A DNA stretch of 5,979 nucleotides from the NCBI GenBank assembly GCA_029287555.1, contig JARFQX010001037.1:1-5979 (forward strand). Direction: 5' to 3'. A model generated the notes under the pieces. The model was not told the DNA's origin. It ran no database searches and saw only the letters and a list, made by a program, of their open reading frames with translations. Within the stretch, counting starts at the first letter, position 1. Each line of letters starts with the position of its first letter. The translations under genes and the position numbers were made by a program. Below are positions 1 to 5,845 of this stretch, one piece after another. Source of the stretch: Rubripirellula sp. (GTDB taxonomy: Bacteria > Planctomycetota > Planctomycetia > Pirellulales > Pirellulaceae).

Positions 1-232
1 GGTGATTGGCATTACCACTAACCGTTAAGTCAGAGAAGGCTGCTTGCGTTCCAGCGCCCCAGGTATCCGCACGTTCAGCATCCTCAGAAAGAATTGTCAG
101 CAAATCGACATTGCCAAAATGCTCTCCCAACGCGGTCACAAAGGCGTTGATATGGGTGGCGGCACCCTTTGGCGAAGGAAATCGGTCAAACGACGCGTAA
201 ACGATCGGTGTTTTCGATGGAGCTCGATCCAA
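1..232 (-). CDS. Glycosyltransferase, GT-B fold (GT4-like), N-terminal part; runs off the left edge
   Basis: Reading the minus strand from a TTG at 232-230 gives 77 uninterrupted codons to the window edge. After a short polar leader comes a hydrophobic strand and a Gly-containing loop, YASFDRFPSPKGAATH at about residues 11-26. Then follow a helix (INAFVTALGEHF) and a second strand (VDLLTIL). This is the usual opening of GT-B glycosyltransferases of the GT4 type, in which the first beta strand leads into a loop and helix that contact the acceptor. The TTG is preceded by GGAAGGA at 243-237, four bases upstream. An in-frame TAG lies at about residue -12 and no ATG lies between, so TTG is the only good start. 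The catalytic C-terminal half, with the sugar-nucleotide site, is outside the window, so donor and product cannot be stated. The gene is divergent from the operon at 549. The glycosyltransferase call is by recognition of pattern; the exact family is less sure. Confidence 0.72.
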   Translation of the reverse strand, partial: MDRAPSKTPIVYASFDRFPSPKGAATHINAFVTALGEHFGNVDLLTILSEDAERADTWGAGTQAAFSDLTVSGNANH

Positions 233-236
233 GGTT

Positions 237-243
237 TCCTTCC
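237..243 (-). promoter_or_regulatory. Ribosome binding site supporting a TTG start
   Basis: The minus strand reads GGAAGGA here, four bases before the TTG at 232-230. It is the main support for a non-ATG start of the left-edge glycosyltransferase. Confidence 0.5.
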
Positions 244-530
244 GTCCCCATGTCTCATGGCGCTATTTTGGACCGAGTCGGCTTTCGGTCTCCGCTGTCT
301 TCAGCATGAGCCCATATCAATCGAATCGTAGACGAATTGAGAACGAGCGGCAGCCTTCAGAGAAACTCGTTATACTGCCGCGACGGTGTTAAAAGCAATT
401 GAGTCGTGGCCTCCTGGCCTCTTACCCGCATCGCGCTCACGTCGGTGTTGAAACACGGATTGAGGTTCGAGCGAAAGACTGGAGTGTCTCGACGGCTTTT
501 GCTAGAGACGCGATACGCGCGGAATTCGTT

Positions 531-539
531 GGGGAGAGG
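531..539 (+). promoter_or_regulatory. Ribosome binding site that decides the start at 549
   Basis: GGGGAGAGG lies nine bases before ATG 549. It favours this start over the in-frame TTG at 399, which has no purine-rich site ahead of it. Confidence 0.6.
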
Positions 540-548
540 CATGTCCAA

Positions 549-1916
549 ATGGATGAAAGCACGGAAATCGAGATTCTTTTCCGCAAACGATTAATCACTG
601 CCTTGAATGCTGCGAAAGAGGATTTCGAATTCTCTAATTTTGTCAGCGAAAGTAAGGTGTCTCGAGCGACCGCTGATAAGGTGGCTGAGAAATTGCTCGC
701 GCAAGTTTTCGTGAAGTCACTCGACGACCGGGTGATCACCGATAAGGAGCGGGCAAAAACGGATAGGGTTGCCAGGCTGCTTGGAATTACATCAGACAGA
801 AAGAAGGCGATTCTCGATCGCGCCGGCAAGTCGAAGTATCGCGACGAATTAGCCGCGGCCCGTGCCGACGGGACCATCACGGCTGAAGAACGCCAGCAGC
901 TTCAGCATCTGGTTGGAGCATTGATCGATCAAAACCTAAGTTCCGGCGGAGTTGATGCGTCATCGAGTGGCTCTTCCGCTCGGGCATCAAGACCGAAGAC
1001 GAAGCCGTCTGCAGGGCAGCCGGATACTGCGTCGGCTCGAGCGAGCGCAGGCAAGACACTTGATCTAACAAAGTTCAAGCGAACGCTCCTTTACCAAAGA
1101 CATGTCCCCGTTGAATCCGTTCTTGCGGACATCAAGCTGCTTCGGCAGTTGGACCTCGATAAGGAGAAGAAGATTCGTGTCTGGTCAACGGTAGCTTGGA
1201 TTGGCGTTGGTGTCCTCGTTGTCGGGGGTGTGTGCTTTGTACTTGAAATGAAGGCCATCGCCACGGCACTTCTGGTTGTCGGCCTGCTCCTAGCAATTAT
1301 CGGATTCGTAGCTTACCGCATTCATGGTCGCCTGAACCTCGACGACCGCCGCTATGAAGTTGTGGCAGGGCTTTTAGCGCTGTTGAGCAAAGACATGTCG
1401 GACGATTCCATCGTGAATGTCAAGCTCGACTTTAGACCCCACAATCATCGTGCGAAATTCGTGCATCGCGGAAAAGTCGGTCCTTGGAAAGCTGCGTTCT
1501 ACGTGGATAAGTGGTTGGACGTACGTGGGAGCCTGATGGATGGCACCAAGTATTCGGTCACCATGATTGAGAAGCAACAGGATCGTAGTCGAACCAAGGT
1601 GAACGCCCGCGGAAAGGTTAAACGAAAGCGAAAGACCAAGAATTCTAGCGAGGCCATTGTCGGTTTGAAGATAAAGGAAAAACGCTACCCCAATGCGCAC
1701 CAATCTTACGGGAGAATCCGCAATCTGATAAAGTTGCCCCCCTGGGTAGAGCTGAAGGCGATACAGGCCGATGGGGATCGCCTCACGCTGCGGGCGACAA
1801 CGAAGTCAACGTGGGATGTGGCTGGGCCGGGAAAAAAGCGGCTTTCGCGCGACGGTGTCAACTGGATGGCGATGATGTTCTTGAGTTTATACCGAGCGCT
1901 GAACGTCTCGAAGTGA
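549..1916 (+). CDS. Two-helix membrane protein with TerB-like/EF-hand-like N-terminal region; function unknown
   Basis: 455 residues from ATG 549. The N-terminal ~127 residues are charged and helical. They contain two similar loops followed by helices, DDRVITDKER at 59-68 and ADGTITAEER at 106-115. This D-x-x-I-T-x-x-E-R pattern is common in TerB-like and EF-hand-like helical domains. A Ser/Ala-rich linker covers about 128-170. Two adjacent membrane helices follow at about 211-231 and 236-256, separated by a short loop (LEMK), so both soluble halves should lie on the same side, probably the cytoplasm. The C-terminal half (257-455) carries a very basic stretch around 357-364 (KVKRKRKT), then a mixed alpha/beta region I do not recognise. 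It is the first gene of a four-gene run; the lipoprotein gene begins 21 bases after its stop. The gene model is secure. The TerB-like label rests on two short motifs and is tentative, and no enzymatic residues were recognised. Confidence 0.85.
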   Translation: MDESTEIEILFRKRLITALNAAKEDFEFSNFVSESKVSRATADKVAEKLLAQVFVKSLDDRVITDKERAKTDRVARLLGITSDRKKAILDRAGKSKYRDELAAARADGTITAEERQQLQHLVGALIDQNLSSGGVDASSSGSSARASRPKTKPSAGQPDTASARASAGKTLDLTKFKRTLLYQRHVPVESVLADIKLLRQLDLDKEKKIRVWSTVAWIGVGVLVVGGVCFVLEMKAIATALLVVGLLLAIIGFVAYRIHGRLNLDDRRYEVVAGLLALLSKDMSDDSIVNVKLDFRPHNHRAKFVHRGKVGPWKAAFYVDKWLDVRGSLMDGTKYSVTMIEKQQDRSRTKVNARGKVKRKRKTKNSSEAIVGLKIKEKRYPNAHQSYGRIRNLIKLPPWVELKAIQADGDRLTLRATTKSTWDVAGPGKKRLSRDGVNWMAMMFLSLYRALNVSK

Positions 1917-1937
1917 CGAAGAAGCAAGAGGAGTCTC

Positions 1938-2657
1938 ATGAAGAATAGCCAGGTCGTTGAATTCGTCACGCCAAGTGTGTCGGTCCCGCGACGCAAGTTG
2001 CTGTGGGTGGTTAGTTGCTGTTTTGCAATCGCTGGGTGTGGCAATGTCGGCGACTCAACGGCACCCGCAGAACGTGTGAGCGCAGCCCCGCAATCTTCCG
2101 ATGCTATCTCATCCCCAGGAGGACCGCTGTCCGGGAAGATTAAGTTTAAGACGGGTGATGGAGATACCGCCTTCTCACTCAAGCCTGAAGAGGATGGGGC
2201 CAAGCTCGTCAACGCTGACGAGCGTGAACTCGCCCGTTTTAACCTCAACGGATCAAAATTGAAAATCAAAGGGCCAGACGACAATGTTCTCGGGTACGTG
2301 ATAGCCAGTGATGGGAAGTTGAAGATCAAGGATTCGGAACAGGAAAAGGAACTGTGGAGACTTCAGCAACAGTCCGATGGGGATTGGAAACTCGAAGACG
2401 GTCGCGAGCAATTGATCTACAAGATCAAGGTGCGTGAATACGGATTTGAAATTGAAGACGCCACAGAACACAGCGTTTTTAAGGTGAAGTTGAAGGAGGG
2501 AAAGACCTCCATACGTAACGCATCGGATCAGACGTTGTATTACACCAAGGATCAAGTGCCGACCCTAGCGACCACTTGCCTTGGGTTTGAGTCAATCAAA
2601 AACCTGCCGCTGCAAGCCGGTCTGATGACGATGCTGATCATTTTTCACGGACGCTGA
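1938..2657 (+). CDS. Lipoprotein with tandem ~20-residue beta-type repeats; function unknown
   Basis: 239 residues, with GAGGAG at 1928-1933 four bases before the ATG. A longish n-region ending in RRK (18-20) is followed by a hydrophobic segment and the lipobox I31-A32-G33-C34. This predicts signal peptidase II cleavage before Cys34 and lipid anchoring outside the cytoplasm. After a Ser/Ala/Pro-rich tether (35-64) come about seven repeats of 18-22 residues, starting near 65, 87, 106, 126, 148, 168 and 188. The loose pattern is G-x-K-[LIF]-x-[IL]-x-[DN], a short polar turn, then [LV]-[YWF]-[KR]-[IVL]. This predicts stacked beta hairpins. The tail (206-239) is more hydrophobic and includes TTCLGFESI. 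The repeats are diverged, so the duplication is old. The gene sits 21 bases after the membrane-protein gene and 42 bases before the zinc-finger gene. The lipoprotein call is strong; I do not recognise a characterised family. Confidence 0.87.
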   Translation: MKNSQVVEFVTPSVSVPRRKLLWVVSCCFAIAGCGNVGDSTAPAERVSAAPQSSDAISSPGGPLSGKIKFKTGDGDTAFSLKPEEDGAKLVNADERELARFNLNGSKLKIKGPDDNVLGYVIASDGKLKIKDSEQEKELWRLQQQSDGDWKLEDGREQLIYKIKVREYGFEIEDATEHSVFKVKLKEGKTSIRNASDQTLYYTKDQVPTLATTCLGFESIKNLPLQAGLMTMLIIFHGR

Positions 2658-2682
2658 TTGGCTTTGCGGGCCACTTCTTACC

Positions 2683-2689
2683 GAAGGAG
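2683..2689 (+). promoter_or_regulatory. Ribosome binding site that decides the start at 2700
   Basis: GAAGGAG ends ten bases before ATG 2700. This favours ATG over the in-frame TTG at 2658, which abuts the previous stop codon and has no comparable site. Confidence 0.6.
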
Positions 2690-2699
2690 ACACGCACCG

Positions 2700-3122
2700 A
2701 TGGCCAAATCTTGGGAACCGGGGATTTGTAACGAGAGGTCGGGATTTCTGTTTAGCCACGAGTGCAACCTACCTCCTTACGGAACCTGCAGTCGATGTCA
2801 GAAGCCGATTTGCGCAGATCACTCGCATGAGCTAGTGAATCGCCCTGGAGTGATGCTCTGTACATCCTGCGTTAAGAAGGAGCAGAAGCAACATCAGCGC
2901 GGCGGAACGGGAAAGAGTAGACATCGCCGAGATCGCCACGATGACTATTATGATTACGGTGAAGAGCCTTACTTTTATGGTGGCTACTACTACGGGCGAG
3001 AGTACTACGACAGCGAGTATGGGGGCGGTCGCCACGATCCGAACGACTTCACCGAGGCAGACGCTGAAAGCCTTGCGGGCGAGATAGACGAGGGCTTTGA
3101 AGCTGATATGAGCGAGAGCTGA
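2700..3122 (+). CDS. Small zinc-finger (B-box-like) protein with Tyr/Gly-rich tail
   Basis: 140 residues from ATG 2700. The N-terminal half has Cys/His residues spaced like a bacterial B-box-type or treble-clef zinc finger: H20-x-C22, C30-x2-C33, C38-x2-H41-x-H43 and C54-x2-C57, with C10 as a further possible ligand. Many bacterial proteins carry a similar C-x2-H...C-x2-C...C-x2-C/H...C-x2-C module, generally of unknown function. Then comes a Lys/Arg/His-rich stretch (59-80) and a low-complexity Asp/Tyr/Gly segment at 81-110, with 11 tyrosines in 30 residues. The C-terminus is acidic (about 113-140). There is no signal peptide or membrane helix, so it is probably cytoplasmic, which contrasts with its lipoprotein neighbour. 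Its TGA directly abuts the ATG of the next gene, suggesting translational coupling. A role as a binding or assembly adaptor is inference; the metal site is well supported by spacing. Confidence 0.83.
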   Translation: MAKSWEPGICNERSGFLFSHECNLPPYGTCSRCQKPICADHSHELVNRPGVMLCTSCVKKEQKQHQRGGTGKSRHRRDRHDDYYDYGEEPYFYGGYYYGREYYDSEYGGGRHDPNDFTEADAESLAGEIDEGFEADMSES

Positions 3123-4181
3123 ATGCAATCCTCATCAACCCGTCGTCGCTGGTTCGTGTACGCGCTCGGAGGCGGACTGGGACACCTTACGCGTGCGGTC
3201 GCGCTTGCCCGCGCAGCGGTTCGGGATCAAGCCGAAGGCAAGTCGCATCACCGGACCGAAATCGTTTTGCTAACGAACAGTCCCTTTGCGGGATTCACGC
3301 CGATATCCCAAGAGTTGGGCGTTCATCATCAAGTCGTGAGGCTCAGTCACAACTTGAGCCGTAATGAAACAGCAAACCGTGTTGTGGATCTGATTCGCGC
3401 TGAGCGTTTCGATACTCTGGTCATTGATACGTTTCCGCGAGGGCTGGGCGGCGAATTGGCTCCACTCCTTCCCAACCTACGTTGCCGCAAAGTACTCGTG
3501 CATCGCGATTTGGCGCCGAAGTATTGTTCTCAGTTTCGACTCTCGCATTTCCTCCACCACTTTGACCTCGTCGTGGTGCCCGGCGAACCAGCTTCATTTG
3601 ATGATTTTCCCCGCGCCAAACGTACGGCACCCTGGTTAATCCGTGACCAACACGAATTGCTTTCCCCGAGAGAAGCACGTCGTCTGTTAAACGTTCGTAG
3701 TGACGATCGGCCTGTAGTAGCCGTAATCGGCAGCGGTCGTGATGAAGAAATCGAGCGGATGCAATGCTTTGCGAGTCAACTGGCCAGCGAATTTGCTTCC
3801 CGGGCGGCGGTGCGATTTATTGCGCCTGGCAGTGGCCGGCGCAGCGATTCTCGTTTGCCGTCACGGTCGAACTTGACAACGGATCACCTCTGGCCGTTTT
3901 TTCAGTCAATTCTGGGTGTTTCGATCATTGTTGGCGGGGGTGGGTACAACTGCGTGCACGAGGCGCGAGCCACGCGGACGAGATACATTGGCCTGTCGTG
4001 GCCTAGACTTTACGATCGTCAACGACGACGACTGCAAGATAGCGAAAGAGCTGCGGATTTTGAACAGGCACGGCACCGGGTGCGAACTGCAATCGAAGCG
4101 CATCCCGAGACTCTTTCATTTAGATCCTGCAACTTTGACAATGGCGTCCACGGGGCTATACGGGCAATCGATGCGTTGTAG
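3123..4181 (+). CDS. Putative glycosyltransferase, GT-B fold (MurG/GT28-like, COG4671-like)
   Basis: 352 residues; the ATG follows the previous stop with no gap and has only a weak GAGAG ribosome site, so translation is probably coupled. Near the N-terminus a first beta strand leads to the Gly-rich loop GGGLGH (16-21) and a helix, the typical acceptor-side opening of MurG/GT28-like enzymes. An internal DTFPRGLGGEL (102-112) resembles predicted glycosyltransferases of the COG4671 type. The C-terminal domain has VIGSGRDEE (201-209) and GGGGYNCVHEA (271-281). The latter sits where GT28 enzymes have the Gly-rich loop and Glu that bind the sugar nucleotide. LYDRQRRR (296-303) follows, much like the D-Q-x-x-R segment of relatives. 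It has no signal peptide and is cytosolic, possibly membrane-associated. Donor and acceptor are unknown. It is the last gene of the operon. The fold assignment is fairly sure; true transferase activity is inferred. Confidence 0.82.
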   Translation: MQSSSTRRRWFVYALGGGLGHLTRAVALARAAVRDQAEGKSHHRTEIVLLTNSPFAGFTPISQELGVHHQVVRLSHNLSRNETANRVVDLIRAERFDTLVIDTFPRGLGGELAPLLPNLRCRKVLVHRDLAPKYCSQFRLSHFLHHFDLVVVPGEPASFDDFPRAKRTAPWLIRDQHELLSPREARRLLNVRSDDRPVVAVIGSGRDEEIERMQCFASQLASEFASRAAVRFIAPGSGRRSDSRLPSRSNLTTDHLWPFFQSILGVSIIVGGGGYNCVHEARATRTRYIGLSWPRLYDRQRRRLQDSERAADFEQARHRVRTAIEAHPETLSFRSCNFDNGVHGAIRAIDAL

Positions 4182-4579
4182 CGTCGCGCGAACGCGTTCA
4201 GAATTCTTCGGATTCGCTCACCGCCGCGCACAAATTCGGATTGAATCGCGCCATCTATTTCCCGCCCTTTGTACTTCCGCCGGATCCAACTTCCTCGCAA
4301 ACCCAAAACGAAAAAGACCAAACAATCGGGTCGGCCGTGCAGGCGACATGATTGGTTGGTCACGCGAGACGCGGTTATGACTCGTCGTTTCCCGAGCATC
4401 GTCTCGCTAGCTTCAATCTCGATTGCCGCACGGCAGGAGCACTCCGCATCCATCGGCGAACGTGCCCTGGCGTTCTCTCCTGCTTGTCGTGGTTCGTCGT
4501 GATCTGACCGAGGTCAACGGTCTCGTCCTCGAACAATTCGTCTCGATGGGTGGGCATCTTGGCGTCCCGTACGCGAGGG

Positions 4580-4635
4580 CTCTCACGGAGGCACCAAGGT
4601 CATCAGCTCTCCGCGTCGACGTGCCTCCGTGAGAG
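4580..4635. repeat. Perfect 15-bp inverted repeat (hairpin with 26-base loop)
   Basis: The left arm CTCTCACGGAGGCAC (4580-4594) and right arm GTGCCTCCGTGAGAG (4621-4635) are exact reverse complements, with 26 bases between. There is no run of T after the right arm, so it is not a classical intrinsic terminator. It could be an RNA hairpin in the leader of the amidotransferase, a protein-binding site, or a relic of a small mobile repeat. A GTCGAC palindrome sits at the end of the loop (4615-4620). Confidence 0.8.
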
Positions 4636-4654
4636 TGTCATCTTTGCAACGTAG

Positions 4655-4847
4655 CCGAGCGCAGACGGATGGGAGGCCTTCGCGCGGCATGACATTTGCT
4701 CGCAATGTGGGCAACGGAACGAAGTCATGTCGCAGGTTTTCGCGTTGGTGAGAGCCTCTGCAATTGCCGCATCGAGTTCGTGGAATGCAAGGGTCGATGG
4801 GAGGCACGTCCCCGCAATGACACCATCATGAATGAAAGGTTCGTATC
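4655..4847 (+). pseudogene. Possible decayed zinc-ribbon gene fragment
   Basis: One plus frame, open from 4655, reads RHDICSQCGQRNEV with the CxxC at 4697-4708. A different plus frame a little downstream reads LCNCRIEFVECKGRWEARP from about 4756. Joined by a single frameshift these would resemble a small zinc-ribbon protein with a CxxC knuckle, a CxC and a further Cys. There is no ATG with a ribosome site before the first part. The frame change, the missing start and the short length make this a weak remnant call; chance cysteine runs are a real alternative. Confidence 0.18.
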
Positions 4848-5750
4848 ATGTGCCGATTCGCACTCTACATGGGGCCACCCATTACACTCGATCTCCTGAC
4901 GACCCGACCAGAGTATTCGATCATTCACCAGAGCTTCAAAAGCCGAATGAGGGAAGAACCGCTCAATGGGGATGGTTTCGGGCTTGCCTGGTACGTGCCG
5001 GAGATTTCTCCTGAGCCGGCTCTGTTTCGTTCGATCCAACCAGCTTGGAACAATGTCAATCTGCTTCACCTGGCGCGTGTGAGTCGTAGCCCTGTCGTTC
5101 TGGCCCACGTTCGGGCTGCCACCCATGGATTTGGTGTCACCGAATCCAATTGTCATCCGTTTGCGGCCGGCCGGTTCGCATTTATGCACAATGGGTCCGT
5201 CGGTGGATTTCACCAGTTGAAACGTCGTTTGCGTGAGAGTCTTTCCGACGATGCCTACGTCTCGATTCACGGCACGACAGACTCGGAACATTTGTTCGCG
5301 CTATTTTGCGACCACGCCAAGCAACTGCAACACGACAGCGCGGTTGAGAAGATGGCGGCAGCCTTAGAGGCGACGCTCGCCGACGTCACGAGGCTAACCG
5401 CAGCGGTCGGCGCAACTCGCCGCTCGCTGGTCAACATTGCTGTGACGGACGGGCATTGCGCCGTGGCCTCTCGCTTCACAACGGACGATACCGAGGGACT
5501 CAGCCTCTACATACGCACAGGAAAGGAATTCGTTTTCAACGAGGGAGTCTGCCGGATGCAAAACAACAACGACTCGCACTCAACCGTTATTGTGGCCTCT
5601 GAACCACTCACGGAAGAACCTGGGTGGAAGGAAGTACCGCGCAACCATCTTGTGCTCGTTCACGCCGACCATCGAGCGGAGATTCGCAGTATCGACGAGA
5701 GATTGGAAGAGACCTGTCGAACGCAGGCTACAAGTAGGAGCTCGCCATAG
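4848..5750 (+). CDS. Class II glutamine amidotransferase (Dug3/EgtC/YafJ-type)
   Basis: 300 residues, with GAAAGG at 4834-4839 eight bases before the ATG. The start is fixed by MCRF: in this Ntn-hydrolase family Met1 is removed and Cys2 becomes the N-terminal nucleophile. Further family landmarks are in order: TRPEYSIIHQSF (19-30), LNGDGFGLAWY (39-49), HVRAAT (87-92), NCHPF (101-105), FMHNG (112-116) and GTTDSEH (142-148). By analogy with GlmS-type domains, R89, N115, G116 and D145 should bind glutamine. The C-terminal ASEPLTEEPGWKEVP (250-264) is also typical. The full set of catalytic positions suggests an active glutaminase or related amide hydrolase. In yeast the Dug3 relative acts with Dug2 in glutathione breakdown; in mycobacteria EgtC removes a gamma-glutamyl group in ergothioneine synthesis. 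No partner for either pathway is visible, so the substrate is unknown. Length is usual for the family. It is probably a separate transcription unit. Confidence 0.93.
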   Translation: MCRFALYMGPPITLDLLTTRPEYSIIHQSFKSRMREEPLNGDGFGLAWYVPEISPEPALFRSIQPAWNNVNLLHLARVSRSPVVLAHVRAATHGFGVTESNCHPFAAGRFAFMHNGSVGGFHQLKRRLRESLSDDAYVSIHGTTDSEHLFALFCDHAKQLQHDSAVEKMAAALEATLADVTRLTAAVGATRRSLVNIAVTDGHCAVASRFTTDDTEGLSLYIRTGKEFVFNEGVCRMQNNNDSHSTVIVASEPLTEEPGWKEVPRNHLVLVHADHRAEIRSIDERLEETCRTQATSRSSP

Positions 5751-5845
5751 CCCCAAGATGGTTGCTCATTGAATCTCTCAGGACACCCTCAGAGCCGGGG
5801 CAACAAGGTCGTTGCAATGGAAACGAGTAGCTCCCACCGCTTCTA
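5751..5845. other. Short intergenic region between convergent genes
   Basis: These 95 bases separate the amidotransferase stop from the proposed end of a minus-strand gene. No stable hairpin with a T-tract was seen, so no terminator is called. Confidence 0.35.

Larger units (their letters stand above)
233..548. other. Divergent intergenic region (316 bases)
   Basis: This region lies between two diverging genes and should hold promoters for both. On the plus strand a TATACT at 371-376 resembles a sigma70 -10 box, but no good -35 box sits 16-18 bases upstream. The nearest candidate, TTGAGA at 337-342, is 28 bases away, so the promoter call is weak. The frame of the downstream membrane protein stays open back to a TTG at 399. 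That segment has no ribosome binding site and reads as an unstructured mix, so I treat it as noncoding. No strong hairpin or operator was seen. Confidence 0.45.
4182..4847. other. 666-base region without a convincing intact gene
   Basis: Short frames exist on both strands, but none combines a good ribosome site, a recognisable product and sensible boundaries. The two least bad are a plus-strand frame ending at 4632 (69 codons, contains EVNGLVLEQFVSMGG) and a minus-strand frame at 4557-4375 (60 codons, begins MPTHRDELFEDE). They overlap antisense, so at most one is real. The region contains a perfect 15-bp inverted repeat, an 11-base partner of one arm near 4800, and a 10-base direct repeat GATGGGAGGC at 4668-4677 and 4796-4805. 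It also has cysteine-rich frames that may be gene remnants. No terminator with a T-tract was found after the operon. Confidence 0.55.

Noticed and set aside
6..200. Plus-strand frame of 64 codons
   Set aside because: It is antisense to the glycosyltransferase N-terminus, which has a recognisable motif and ribosome site; the plus reading is low-complexity Ser/Ala with no family look.
399..548. N-terminal extension of the membrane protein from TTG 399
   Set aside because: No ribosome site at 399, and the extra 50 residues show no domain character, whereas ATG 549 has GGGGAGAGG ahead of it.
437..880. Minus-strand frame of 147 codons
   Set aside because: Antisense shadow of the membrane protein; Ser-rich with no motif.
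1706..2329. Minus-strand frame of 207 codons
   Set aside because: Spans two well-supported plus-strand genes and their spacer; composition is typical of an antisense shadow.
2658..2699. Upstream TTG start for the zinc-finger gene
   Set aside because: Abuts the lipoprotein stop with no ribosome site; GAAGGAG before ATG 2700 is better.
2832..3128. Minus-strand hydrophobic frame (98 codons) resembling a membrane protein
   Set aside because: Its Val/Ile-rich segments are the antisense of the Tyr/Asp codons in the zinc-finger tail (TAC/GAC read backwards give GTA/GTC).
4182..4200. Small hairpin CGCG-CGAA-CGCG right after the glycosyltransferase stop
   Set aside because: Only a four-base stem with no T-tract; too weak to call a terminator.
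4019..4453. Minus-strand frame of 144 codons
   Set aside because: Overlaps the end of the glycosyltransferase antisense and has no motif or ribosome site; its Cys/Arg/Ser-rich composition looks noncoding.
4580..4645. Intrinsic terminator at the 15-bp inverted repeat
   Set aside because: The loop is 26 bases long and no T-run follows the right arm (next bases are TGTCATCTTTGC), so a classical terminator is not supported.
4725..5291. Minus-strand frame of 188 codons
   Set aside because: Antisense to the amidotransferase, whose family motifs are unambiguous.
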